NCBI RefSeq assembly: GCF_000213655.1
Contig: NC_015554.1
Coordinates: forward strand, 1,240,001-1,304,000
Source of the DNA: Alteromonas naphthalenivorans
GTDB lineage: Bacteria; Pseudomonadota; Gammaproteobacteria; Enterobacterales; Alteromonadaceae
DNA: 64,000 nt
Direction: 5' to 3'
The notes under the pieces are model-generated. The model saw only the letters and a list, made by a program, of their open reading frames with translations, was not told the DNA's origin and searched no databases. Positions 44,524 to 53,069 of this stretch are shown here, in pieces (the stretch's first letter is position 1; each line of letters begins with the position of its first letter). A program made the translations under genes and the position numbers.

Positions 44524-45027
44524 GTGTTTACAGATAAGTTCATGTCTAGTGTGCTAAAGCCAATATTAGCTGTATTAATAGTGATGGTCTCAACCAATGC
44601 TATGAGTGCAGATGACATTCCAGATGTTGTGGGGGAAATGAGTGGTGAAGCATTGCTTGCCCAGTATCCCGCCTTTATGGATGAATATAAGTCGTATCAA
44701 CCTAGCGCCGCTGAGATTAAAGCAGTATCTGCTATAGACGACGATACGCTACTCATACTGTTTGGCGCATGGTGCCATGACAGTGAAAGGGAAGTGCCCC
44801 GACTTTTAAAAACACTAGATGCTAGTGGGTTAGATGTGCCTCAATTTACTTTATTCGCCGTGGATAGGAAAAAGAGCGATCCGGAAGGGGTGGCAGAAAA
44901 GCACAAGCTCAAATATACGCCTACCTTCATATTAATGCGCGATGGTGAAGAAATAGGGCGAGTGGTAGAGCGTGCAGAAACCAGTTTAACCCAAGATTTA
45001 CAGGCGTTAGCGGCAGCGGCGGAGTGA
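44524..45027 (+). CDS. Exported thioredoxin-like protein with a single active-site cysteine
   Basis: The protein is 167 residues from GTG 44524, set by AAGGAGA 7 bp upstream; the in-phase ATG at 44542 is an alternative. A signal peptide (SSVLKPILAVLIVMVSTNAM...SA) is followed by a thioredoxin fold: LLILFGAWCHDSEREVPRLL (about 77-96), FAVDRKKSDPE, and YTPTFILMRDGEEIGRVVE (cis-Pro loop TP). The usual CxxC is CHDS, with Ser in place of the resolving Cys, so it cannot cycle as a normal dithiol oxidoreductase. It may reduce or bind mixed disulfides, or be a monothiol or peroxidase-like member. Neighbours (sodC, osmC, msrA) suggest an oxidative stress setting. Confidence 0.82.
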   Translation: MFTDKFMSSVLKPILAVLIVMVSTNAMSADDIPDVVGEMSGEALLAQYPAFMDEYKSYQPSAAEIKAVSAIDDDTLLILFGAWCHDSEREVPRLLKTLDASGLDVPQFTLFAVDRKKSDPEGVAEKHKLKYTPTFILMRDGEEIGRVVERAETSLTQDLQALAAAAE

Positions 45028-45152
45028 AATAGCGGATAAAGAAGCGGCAGGCCTTCGTTAGCCTGCTGACTAATCCGCTATATTATTTTCAATAACCTAA
45101 TTCAAGTGCTTAGCCCTGAAGCTACAATTTACTAGCGGCTTAAAAAAGACGA

Positions 45153-45581
45153 CTACTTCAACGTGTATTCAAGGGTGATTTTCGTGTCTAAAAGCTGCGA
45201 AACTGGGCAGTTATCTTTTGCTTCCTGAGCAATTTTAGCAAATTCATCTTCGGTAATACCTTCAACGCTAGCTTCTAGGCTTAACGCTGACTGGCTAATT
45301 TCATAACCATCGTCTGTCTTATCTAAACTGATTTTAGCGGTAGTATTTAACTCTCCGTCATCATAGCCTGCGCCCGATAATGCAAAAGATAAGGCCATGG
45401 TGAAACAGCTAGCATGCGCTGCACCTATGAGTTCTTCGGGGTTGGTACCTTTGCCATCTTCAAATCGTGTATTAAATCCGTAGGGTTGATTAGATAATGC
45501 GCCCGTTTCGGTAGAAATACTGCCTTTGCCTTGTTTGCCTAAAGGTTTGTATGCCGCACTGCCTGATTTAACTATGCTCAT
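45153..45581 (-). CDS. osmC: OsmC peroxiredoxin-like protein
   Basis: The 142-residue OsmC/Ohr-fold protein reduces organic hydroperoxides. The motif GTNPEELIGAAHASCFTMALS (about 46-66) holds the peroxidatic Cys, and CPVSQLLDTKITLEYTL the second Cys. The N-terminal stretch KGSISTETGALSNQPYGFNT is specific for the OsmC rather than the Ohr subgroup. Length is typical. It is transcribed away from the exported msrA; both genes act on oxidised targets. Confidence 0.93.
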   Translation of the reverse strand: MSIVKSGSAAYKPLGKQGKGSISTETGALSNQPYGFNTRFEDGKGTNPEELIGAAHASCFTMALSFALSGAGYDDGELNTTAKISLDKTDDGYEISQSALSLEASVEGITEDEFAKIAQEAKDNCPVSQLLDTKITLEYTLK

Positions 45582-45895
45582 TTGCTATTTCCTTACGTTT
45601 TTGACCAAACTGGTTTTACAGTTTGAAGTTTAAAAACGTAACGATGCAAGTGCTCTGCCGTTGTTACTCATTTTCTGCAAGACAATGCCATGCGGGCGAT
45701 AGCGTCAAATTGATGATAGTAAGCGCCACTGGCGTAGTACGTTAATGGTGGTGTCATCACGTGTAGGTTACAGGGCTAAATGAAAATTTTACCTGCAATT
45801 ATAATGAGACTGAAAATGAAAGTTTCTTAGGCTTAATCCGTTCTGTATTAGTGAACCGTATATTTTGTCTTCGATAATTAATTTTAAGGTTATTA
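45582..45895. other. Divergent intergenic region between osmC and msrA, 314 bp
   Basis: No gene is seen. AAACTGGTTTTACAGTTT at 45607-45624 is a small inverted repeat (AAACTG/CAGTTT) just upstream of osmC and could be an operator. Nothing else is recognised. Confidence 0.4.
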
Positions 45896-46489
45896 ATGAA
45901 AGCTTTTTTGCCCGCATTATTGTTAAGCACGTTTATCGCTGCCCCAATTGCCACTGCTGAGGAGACTGTTCTGGCTGGTGGATGTTTCTGGTGTATGGAA
46001 TCTGATTTTGAAAAATTAGAGGGCGTAACCGATGTGGTCTCGGGTTTTACCGGAGGAACCGTGCCCAACCCTACTTATAACGGTAACCACAAAGGGCATT
46101 ATGAAGCGGTGAAGATAACCTACGACGAAAGCAAAGTGTCGTATCGAGAAATACTCGACCACTACTGGGTGAATATCGACCCCTTCGATGCAAGAGGGCA
46201 ATTTTGTGATAAAGGCCCCAGTTATTTGAGTGCCGTGTTTGTGGCTAATGAAGAAGAACGAGCCATTGCGCAAGACACTAAAAATGCGGTAAAAGCGCAA
46301 TTTCCAAATCAAACAGTGGTTACACCTATTTTAGATTCATCAACGTTTTATCCTATTAAAGGTGATGAGATAGGCCATCAGGATTTTTATAAGAAAAGCC
46401 CTGTGCGTTATAAGCTTTACCGCTGGAACTGTGGTCGCGATCAGCGCTTAGAAGAGATTTGGGGTGAGAAAGCGATGGGTAAGTCTTAG
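45896..46489 (+). CDS. msrA: Exported peptide-methionine (S)-S-oxide reductase MsrA
   Basis: The 197-residue protein has a signal peptide (KAFLPALLLSTFIAAPIATA), so it is likely periplasmic. The catalytic motif GGCFWCMESDFEKLEGV holds the sulfenic-acid Cys, followed by SGFTGGTVPNPTY, GHYEAVKITYD, YWVNIDPFDARGQFCDKGPS, HQDFYKK and a C-terminal WNCGRDQRLEEIW with a resolving Cys. All are characteristic of MsrA, which repairs oxidised methionine in proteins. No fused MsrB domain. The export signal is unusual compared with the cytosolic enzyme. Confidence 0.95.
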   Translation: MKAFLPALLLSTFIAAPIATAEETVLAGGCFWCMESDFEKLEGVTDVVSGFTGGTVPNPTYNGNHKGHYEAVKITYDESKVSYREILDHYWVNIDPFDARGQFCDKGPSYLSAVFVANEEERAIAQDTKNAVKAQFPNQTVVTPILDSSTFYPIKGDEIGHQDFYKKSPVRYKLYRWNCGRDQRLEEIWGEKAMGKS

Positions 46490-46676
46490 CAGTTTTCCTG
46501 TTGTCATCAATATTATGCAATGCTGCTGGTAACTTAAACACAGGTCTGCTTTGTGCGGCATTGCTGAGTTTTTATTTTTATCACGTTATTTTTTCTTTAT
46601 AGTTAATTCAAAGTATATGTAGTCGTTGTTTAACCCTAAGTAGCGATGAAATAATCAAAACGGCTGGAAGTAGTAC

Positions 46677-47465
46677 ATGAAAAAGTGCGGTGTAGTAGGG
46701 CTTATCTTCCTGTGTTTGGGATTTTTACCTTACTTTAGTGTGGCTGCACAAAAGCAAAATCCGCTGCCGTTAGATAGCGATACGCTGTTAACTACAGGTG
46801 CAAGCTACTTCCCCTATGTTGATAAAAATGCGCTAGACGGTGGTTGGTCTGTTTCCTTAGTAAAAGCTGTCTTCAAGCATATGAATACTCCCATATATAT
46901 AGACGTTTTACCGTGGCAGCGCGGTTATAAATGGGCGCTTGAGGGTAAGTATCAAGGCACGTTTCCTTATGTTTATACCGACGAGCGAGCTAAGTCATTT
47001 ATTTACTCTAAACAAATTAATTCAATTCCCGTACGTATTTATACCTCAAAAGAAATGACAGTGAATACATTGGCTGATGTGACAGGGGCTCGCCTGTGTT
47101 TGCCCTATGGCCATAGCTTGAGTCGTGAGCAGGCGGCGTTTATCAAAGCTTATAAACTTTCTGTTCAACGAGCGGTTGATGCAGGAGGGTGTATTGTTCA
47201 AGTATCAAAAGGGTGGGGCGAAGTAGGCTTTACCAATGGCTACCTGCAAGGAGACCATAATTCAGCGCTCTTTGAGGTATTGGACAATGTTAATATTATC
47301 GACATTCCTGTAGCGACTATTCCGCTCTATTACATTGTTTCTAGAGAGCTTGAAAATGCACAAGCGCACATCGATAAATTTAATGCGGCATTAGCGTTTA
47401 TTGAACAGTCCGGCGAGCGCCGCCAAATAGATGCGCGGTTTGAAACAATAGCCAATCAAAACTAG
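46677..47465 (+). CDS. Periplasmic solute-binding protein (SBP family 3-like)
   Basis: The 262-residue protein has a signal peptide (VVGLIFLCLGFLPYFSVAAQ). The type II periplasmic-binding fold includes TTGASYFPYVDKNALDGGWS, VDVLPWQRGYKWALEGKYQG, TFPYVYTDERAKSFIYS and VTGARLCLPYGHSLSREQ. This group in Alteromonas/Vibrio is usually not linked to an ABC transporter and is of unknown ligand, as here: no transporter genes are adjacent. Start ATG 46677. The PW.R.. motif is common in this family. A lone receptor-like role is possible. Confidence 0.8.
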   Translation: MKKCGVVGLIFLCLGFLPYFSVAAQKQNPLPLDSDTLLTTGASYFPYVDKNALDGGWSVSLVKAVFKHMNTPIYIDVLPWQRGYKWALEGKYQGTFPYVYTDERAKSFIYSKQINSIPVRIYTSKEMTVNTLADVTGARLCLPYGHSLSREQAAFIKAYKLSVQRAVDAGGCIVQVSKGWGEVGFTNGYLQGDHNSALFEVLDNVNIIDIPVATIPLYYIVSRELENAQAHIDKFNAALAFIEQSGERRQIDARFETIANQN

Positions 47466-47593
47466 CGCCGGTTGAAAATGCTTTGAGTCTTTAAGCGTTA
47501 TCACTTCGCTTAATATATCTGATTATGCCCATGCTAATTGCGTGATAAGGTTGTCGAGGTTGTGGTTAGAGTAGTAAAAGGAAAGGGAGTGAT

Positions 47594-48226
47594 ATGATCA
47601 TCGATGGTGTAGTACTAGCAGGTGGGCTTTCAAGTCGAATGGGCGAAGACAAGGCGCTTTTGAAACGAGATGAGCGCGATATGCTTACTTACACAGCGGA
47701 TTTAGTTTCTTCATTACCTGTTAAACGTTTATTGATTAGTCGAAATGAAGCCAGCAGCGCTAGTTTTCAGCCTAATGATGCTAATCGCTACGCTCATAAT
47801 TCCGCTTATAATTGTGCTCATAAATTTGAGGTGTTCAATGATGTAGTCGCCGATATTGGGCCTCTGGGCGGAATATATTCTGTTGCTATTCAAAGCAAAG
47901 CTGATGCATTGATTATCACGCCCGTCGATTTGCCTTTATTGCGCACAGAAGATTTAGAGCAGCTTGTTAACGAAGGCACCAGTGCGAAACGACCCGCGTA
48001 TTTTTCTCACCACTATTTACCCTTGTATTTGCCGTTGACTACAGAGGTTCGTCAGTACCTTGATGATGTGGTTAAAGGCAAAGTTCCCCAACGCTCAGTT
48101 AATACAATGTGTACAAATTTTGGTGCAATTGAAGTAACACCTAAAAATAATTCGCGACTGACTAATGTGAATACACCAGCACAGTGGGATGCCGCAAAAA
48201 AATTGCTATCACTGGCCGGAAATTAA
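47594..48226 (+). CDS. mobA: Molybdenum cofactor guanylyltransferase MobA
   Basis: The 210-residue nucleotidyltransferase has the N-terminal signature GVVLAGGLSSRMGEDKALLK (about 5-24), the metal-binding VVADIGPLGGIYSV (about 86-99), TPVDLPLLRTEDLEQL (about 112-127) and C-terminal VNTPAQWD. It links GMP to molybdopterin to form the guanine dinucleotide cofactor. An insert between strands two and three (NDANRYAHNSAYNCAHKFEV) is encoded by three 12-bp near-repeats at 47791-47826 and is unusual for MobA. No other moco gene is in the window. GAAAGGGAGTGAT precedes the ATG. Confidence 0.92.
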   Translation: MIIDGVVLAGGLSSRMGEDKALLKRDERDMLTYTADLVSSLPVKRLLISRNEASSASFQPNDANRYAHNSAYNCAHKFEVFNDVVADIGPLGGIYSVAIQSKADALIITPVDLPLLRTEDLEQLVNEGTSAKRPAYFSHHYLPLYLPLTTEVRQYLDDVVKGKVPQRSVNTMCTNFGAIEVTPKNNSRLTNVNTPAQWDAAKKLLSLAGN

Positions 48227-48406
48227 CGACACTTTAACGAACATGACGTACTTGTTAGTGTGTTTAATGATCAGTTGGCTTATGATTTAAACGTTTATTA
48301 TCAGAGTGCTTGTAACTAGCGAGCTTGTGCTAGAGCGCTAGTTAGACAAGTTTATCAATACACCAAATTAAATATTGCTCGTTCAATACTCTTAAGGGTT
48401 AACACA

Positions 48407-49729
48407 ATGCTTAGTATCTCTTTACCGCGCGCTAAATCTTTTATGAAGATAACTGGCTTGTGCATTAGCAGCGTCGTTGTTTCTTTCTCGGTGAGTGCCG
48501 CAAGTGCCGCAAGTGCCGCCAGTGCTGAAGACACCAAGGGCCAAACTAGCGTTAAAAAACAAGCCTTAACGAATAGTCAATTTCATCAGGAATTACCACC
48601 ATCCAGTTTGGTAAACGTTGAGCGTTACCCTGAAGCAAATGTTACCCACCCAGTACCTCAATTTAATGTGGATGCTAGCTGGCCTACAATGCCGAAAACG
48701 ATGATAATTGGCCAAGTACCAGGGTTGTCTGTAGATAAAAACGATAACGTATGGTTGCTACACCGCCCAAATTCACTAAGTAAACTCGATGTGGGGCTTA
48801 CCAACAATATGGGGCTATGCTGTGAAGCAGCTCCTCATGTTTTACAATTTTCCCCACAAGGTGACTTATTAAATGCGTGGGGCGGACCTGAAACCTCACC
48901 TTCAATAAACGGCGAAAACCAGTGGCCAGCAACTGTCCATGGATTATATGTGGATGATGAGAACACGGTATGGTTAGGTGGAAATGGTGATGGTGACCAC
49001 GTAGTGCTTAACTTTACTGAAAAAGGCGAATTCATTCGCCAGTTTGGTACCCGCGGAAAGACCGATGGTAACTTAAGTAAATCAACGTTAGGCAATCCTG
49101 CCGATATTTTTCATAACACCCAAACCAATAAAGTTTTTATTGCCGACGGATACATTAATAAGCGCGTGACAGCGTTTAACACAGATGCCAACGAGTTTGA
49201 CCAATTATGGGGGGCATACGGCACTGCACCTGGCGGCGGCACGCGAGAAGGCGCATTCGATGTTTCTCAAGCCACAGCGAATGCCGGAGCTACTAGTACA
49301 CAAGCGCAAAATTTTGGTGATATTGTGCATTGTGTTACCCAAGCAACTGACGGCAGAATATATGTGTGCGACAGACGGAATAATCGAATTCAAGTATTCA
49401 AAGCTGATGAGAGCGGTACGGTTAATTTCGTGCAAGACGTGATAGTCGCTGGCGAAACCGGCGGCTTAGGGACAGCTTCTGATATCGCGTTTTCGCCCGA
49501 TAATAAATACATGTACGTGGCCGATATGATGAATGGCCGCATTTGGATTTTATTACACGAGAACTATCAAGTATTGGGCAGTTTTGGCCGTCCTGGTCGC
49601 TACCCAGGTCAGTTTACTTGGCTGCATAGTGTGGTAGCTGACAGCGAGGGTAACCTGTACACCTCGGAAGTCAGTACCGGTCGACGAGTGCAAAAGTTTG
49701 TATTAACAGGCTTTGAGACTAATCAATAG
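48407..49729 (+). CDS. Exported NHL-repeat / six-bladed beta-propeller protein
   Basis: The 440-residue protein has a signal (about residues 20-45) ending in an Ala-Ser run coded by 9-bp tandem repeats at 48494-48529 (SAASAASAASAED). The body is a beta propeller of NHL-type blades: VPGLSVDKNDNVWLLHRPNS, VHGLYVDDENTVWLGGNGDG, PADIFHNTQTNKVFIADGYI, ATDGRIYVCDRRNNRIQVFK, SDIAFSPDNKYMYVADMMNG, LHSVVADSEGNLYTSEVSTG. The propeller is related to peptidylglycine alpha-amidating lyase-like and SMP-30-like exported proteins, without evident catalytic residues. The start ATG 48407 has weak upstream signal; ATG 48443 is an alternative. Function unknown. Confidence 0.8.
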   Translation: MLSISLPRAKSFMKITGLCISSVVVSFSVSAASAASAASAEDTKGQTSVKKQALTNSQFHQELPPSSLVNVERYPEANVTHPVPQFNVDASWPTMPKTMIIGQVPGLSVDKNDNVWLLHRPNSLSKLDVGLTNNMGLCCEAAPHVLQFSPQGDLLNAWGGPETSPSINGENQWPATVHGLYVDDENTVWLGGNGDGDHVVLNFTEKGEFIRQFGTRGKTDGNLSKSTLGNPADIFHNTQTNKVFIADGYINKRVTAFNTDANEFDQLWGAYGTAPGGGTREGAFDVSQATANAGATSTQAQNFGDIVHCVTQATDGRIYVCDRRNNRIQVFKADESGTVNFVQDVIVAGETGGLGTASDIAFSPDNKYMYVADMMNGRIWILLHENYQVLGSFGRPGRYPGQFTWLHSVVADSEGNLYTSEVSTGRRVQKFVLTGFETNQ

Positions 49730-49737
49730 CGCTAGGT

Positions 49738-49789
49738 CCAAGCATTGGGCCCAAGCGTTGGACGCAAGCGTTGGGCACTAGCGTAGGAC
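49738..49789. repeat. 13-bp tandem repeat, four units
   Basis: CCAAGCATTGGGC, CCAAGCGTTGGAC, GCAAGCGTTGGGC and ACTAGCGTAGGAC follow each other at 49738, 49751, 49764 and 49777, beginning 8 bp after the NHL-protein stop. Confidence 0.85.
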
Positions 49790-49836
49790 ATAATCGCTAA
49801 GCCAGATAATAATAAGCAGCAGTAATAAGGATAATA

Positions 49837-50874
49837 ATGGCTCAACAGCAAAGCGTTAAATCACACCGCGTGAAAGTTAGGGGTAGTGCAAGGTTAGGCC
49901 TTTGGTCTTGTCTATTAAATGTAGTGCTATTACGGTCGGTGCCATTACGTTCGGTGCTAGTACGGACCGTGTTATCGAGCGCATTGCTATTAAGCGCTGC
50001 GGCTGATGCGAAAACAGAGGTAGCTGAGAATAATCAAAGCCTAAGCAGTTCTGCAGCCTCAAGCCAAAACGTAAACTTAAGCCAAAAGATAAACTTGAGT
50101 TCGGGTGCCAAAGGGGTGCTAGAAAAGCCTAGTTGCACCGCTAAAAACGATTCAAATGCTAATGTAAAAGGCGCAGTACTGTTAATTCACGGTTGGGCAG
50201 GGCAAAAAGACGAAGTAGGCGATTTATATAAAGATTTGGCCCATCAGTTAAGTACGCATTGCATTGCCTCTGTTAGGTTTGATGTTCGAGGTGAAGCTGA
50301 GCGTGAAGCAAGTAACTATACATTATCGAGTACCTTTAAAAGTCGCGTAGAAGATGCTCAGGCCGGGTTAGATTATTTGCAAGCGCAATATCCTAGTACA
50401 AGGCTGGTAGTGGTCGGGTTTAGTTTAGGTGGCGCGACGGCTATGGAATTAGTCAGCACGCACCCTAAAGCATTTGAAGGTTTAGTGCTGTGGTCTACAG
50501 CACTAAACCCGAATGAAGTCGTTACGAATACGCAAAACTTCAAGGAAGTAAGACAAGCGCTAGAAGAGGGGCAAAGCACGATAAAAAGCTGGGTTGATTT
50601 GACCCTGACCCGTGAGCACGTAGTGGGAATGTTAGGTTACAACCCTATTCGCAACTTGGGTGACTTTGAAGGAAAGATGTTAGCGATAAGAGGCGCTAAC
50701 GATTATTTACCTGCCCATGAGAAAGTCATTTTTGAGGCAAGTAATGCGGTTAGTGAAGATGCCTATTATCTAGGTGGCGCTGACCATATATTCAACGTTT
50801 ATGAGCCGGAAAAGAGCAAAAAGAAAGAAGTGCTGAATTTATCTGTTAATTGGATCAAGCAGCTTTTTAATTAA
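49837..50874 (+). CDS. Exported alpha/beta hydrolase
   Basis: The 345-residue protein has an N-terminal hydrophobic region (LWSCLLNVVLLRSVPLRSVL...LSSALLLSAAADAK) that acts as a signal. It is enlarged by three 15-bp near-repeats at 49924-49968 (VLLRS/VPLRS/VLVRT). A Ser/Asn linker leads to the hydrolase: LLIHGWAGQKDEVGDLYKDL (oxyanion loop), VRFDVRGEAERE, the nucleophile in VVGFSLGGATA (about 199), Asp in RGANDYLP (about 288) and His in GGADHIFN (about 318). It resembles serine hydrolases and BAAT-like esterases. Substrate unknown. It lies 107 bp after the NHL gene and may share its transcript. Confidence 0.82.
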   Translation: MAQQQSVKSHRVKVRGSARLGLWSCLLNVVLLRSVPLRSVLVRTVLSSALLLSAAADAKTEVAENNQSLSSSAASSQNVNLSQKINLSSGAKGVLEKPSCTAKNDSNANVKGAVLLIHGWAGQKDEVGDLYKDLAHQLSTHCIASVRFDVRGEAEREASNYTLSSTFKSRVEDAQAGLDYLQAQYPSTRLVVVGFSLGGATAMELVSTHPKAFEGLVLWSTALNPNEVVTNTQNFKEVRQALEEGQSTIKSWVDLTLTREHVVGMLGYNPIRNLGDFEGKMLAIRGANDYLPAHEKVIFEASNAVSEDAYYLGGADHIFNVYEPEKSKKKEVLNLSVNWIKQLFN

Positions 50875-50947
50875 CGCGTGTAGCGCTTTAATAAGAGTGC
50901 TGAACTCACAGGTTCCGTAACAGAATTCGGTTAAAGGCGGGCACTTG

Positions 50948-52771
50948 CTAAAAGCCGCCAGATAAAGTGTTACGGTTTAACAAATATTCTATTAACGCGT
51001 TTTCGGGCAATGGTTTAGACCAGTAATAGCCTTGCCCAATGTCGCAGCCAAGTGAGAGTAGCTTTTGCAAGGTTTCGTCATCTTCAATCCCTTCCGCAAC
51101 CGTCTTTAAACCTAAACTGGCTGCCATATTGATAATTGCGCCTACCAGAGACTCATCGTGCTCAGAGAAACATAACGGGCTAATAAAAGACCTATCTACT
51201 TTAAGTTTTGAGGCGTTAAAGTTTCGAAGATAACCTAAATTAGAATAACCAGTACCAAAGTCGTCGATGGCAATAGTAATACCAAGCTTGCTTAGTGAGG
51301 CAAGTTGCTTTTGTATTTGCTCGGTTTCATCAATCAACAACGATTCGGTTAACTCTAGTTCTAGTGCTTCTGGAGGTAAGCCGGCTTCGTACAATGCACT
51401 TTCTATGGTGCGTTGAAGCTGACCGTCTTTAAATTGCATCACCGATAAATTCACCGCAATACGTATGTCAGAATGTCCCTGCTGGCGCAATTGGGCACAA
51501 AATTGGGTTGCTTGGCGTACTACCCAGCTACCTAGTTCATTAATTAAGCCGCTACTTTCTGCTAAGGGGATGAATAAGTCTGGCGGGATCATACTGCCAT
51601 CAGGTTGAGGCCAACGTAATAGCGCTTCTAAGGTGTTAATGTTGCCACTTTTTAATTCTACGATAGGCTGGTAGTGAAGCTCGAATTGTTGTTCGCTTAG
51701 CGCTGGGCGCAGAAGCTGAAGCATCTTAAACTTGTTTTCGCTGGCTTTGTCTAAGCTCTCATCATAATGATGGTAAGTATTGCGACCATCTTGTTTCGCT
51801 TTGTACATGGCGATGTCAGCTTTACGGCATAGCTGTTTAAAATCAGTACCATCTTTTGGCGCGCTAGCTGTACCTAAAGAGGCCGAAACCGTGACTTGAT
51901 TTTGAAATATATCGAAAACAGACGCGCATTGCCCAATCAAAGAATTGGCGAGGGACGTCAACTCATCGCTTTGAGGGTTGAACGGGGCAATAACCAAAAA
52001 TTCATCACCACCGAAGCGGATGAGATATTGTCTGGGTAAAAGTATTTCATTGAGCTGTTCGGTAAGTGATTTAAGCAACTGATCGCCCGCCGCATGGCCT
52101 AAAGCATCGTTAATTGGTTTGAAGTTATCTAAATCAATAAACAGTAATGCTAATGACTGTCCACTTTCTTCACACTCTCTAAGCGATAAGTTAAACAGGG
52201 TTTCACCGTAAAGCCGGTTAGGTAAGTTTGTTAGGCTATCGTGATGCGCTAAATGCTGAATTTGCGTACGACTTTGCGCCACTTTTATATTTTCGCCCTG
52301 AAGCGATGTCATCAAATCTTTGATATCACGAACTAAAATGTAAACACTAAAACCTGTGACGATAAATATCACTAGTGTGAAAATTAGATGTTCCCAGCTA
52401 GTGGAAGGAATATGGGGGGTAATAACACCTTGCAGCGACAACCCAACAATAAGAACACATTGCAAGGTGATGAAAGAAAGCAGCGTTAAGAATAAGCCAA
52501 CACCGCCTAAAATAGCAGCGAAAATTATCAGGGTAGGGTAACCCAAAATAGCGATGTCGAATGACCCTGCTCCAGTTGCCGCTAGCGCGAACAACATCGT
52601 TGATAATGACACCAATAGGGTAGAAGCCGAGGCAAGTACTTTTTGCTTATAAGCGAACACAAACGCAGCAATTAAGCAGGTAAGGCCGGCGGCGATAATA
52701 AAAAAGGTAATATTTCGAGCCACAGAAAGGGAAGTCACCAACCCGAGAGCAGACACGCCACAAATTTGCAT
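50948..52771 (-). CDS. Bifunctional GGDEF-EAL membrane protein
   Basis: The 607-residue protein has about six hydrophobic segments in the first 160 residues, then GGDEF (LTNLPNRLYGETLF, LFIDLDNFKPINDALGHAAG, RFGGDEFLVIA) and EAL (YQPIVELKSGNINTLEALLR, AVNLSVMQFKDGQLQ, ELTESLLIDE, IDDFGTGYSNLGYL, KVDRSFI, VAEGIED). Both the GGDEF and the EAL-domain metal residues (ELTES, DDFGTG, KVDRS, EGIE) are intact, so cyclic di-GMP synthesis and hydrolysis are both possible. An RxxD inhibitory site before GGDEF is absent (LPRQYL). The input domain is membrane-embedded, MASE-like. Confidence 0.93.
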   Translation of the reverse strand: MQICGVSALGLVTSLSVARNITFFIIAAGLTCLIAAFVFAYKQKVLASASTLLVSLSTMLFALAATGAGSFDIAILGYPTLIIFAAILGGVGLFLTLLSFITLQCVLIVGLSLQGVITPHIPSTSWEHLIFTLVIFIVTGFSVYILVRDIKDLMTSLQGENIKVAQSRTQIQHLAHHDSLTNLPNRLYGETLFNLSLRECEESGQSLALLFIDLDNFKPINDALGHAAGDQLLKSLTEQLNEILLPRQYLIRFGGDEFLVIAPFNPQSDELTSLANSLIGQCASVFDIFQNQVTVSASLGTASAPKDGTDFKQLCRKADIAMYKAKQDGRNTYHHYDESLDKASENKFKMLQLLRPALSEQQFELHYQPIVELKSGNINTLEALLRWPQPDGSMIPPDLFIPLAESSGLINELGSWVVRQATQFCAQLRQQGHSDIRIAVNLSVMQFKDGQLQRTIESALYEAGLPPEALELELTESLLIDETEQIQKQLASLSKLGITIAIDDFGTGYSNLGYLRNFNASKLKVDRSFISPLCFSEHDESLVGAIINMAASLGLKTVAEGIEDDETLQKLLSLGCDIGQGYYWSKPLPENALIEYLLNRNTLSGGF

Positions 52772-53010
52772 GAGTCTGCGGCGACGTATTTGATTAAACG
52801 CGTCTTTATCTATAGTTAACGCAAAATTAGGAATTGGAAGCTCTTTTTAGTGATTAAAGGCATGATGAGATATATTGATAATAGCTCACTTTCCCGCTAG
52901 GGGGGATTAATTCCAGCGCTTGTAATAATACCTTGAGCTGCCTTCCTATACTTATTTTCAGTGTCGGAATGTGTTATCGATGGTCTTGAACCGTTTCTTA
53001 TTCATTCACT

Positions 53011-53067
53011 CACTCTCTTACTCTCTCTTACTCTCTCTTACTCTCTCTTACTCTCTCTTACTCCCTC
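53011..53067. repeat. 10-bp CT-rich tandem repeat
   Basis: CTCTCTCTTA is repeated exactly four times from 53021 to 53060, with degenerate units on both sides. It begins 3 bp beyond the stop codon of the minus-strand lipoprotein gene. No gene is present here. Confidence 0.9.
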
Positions 53068-53069
53068 AC

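Noticed and set aside
53011..53067. CRISPR-like array
   Set aside because: The units are 10-bp direct tandem copies with no spacers.
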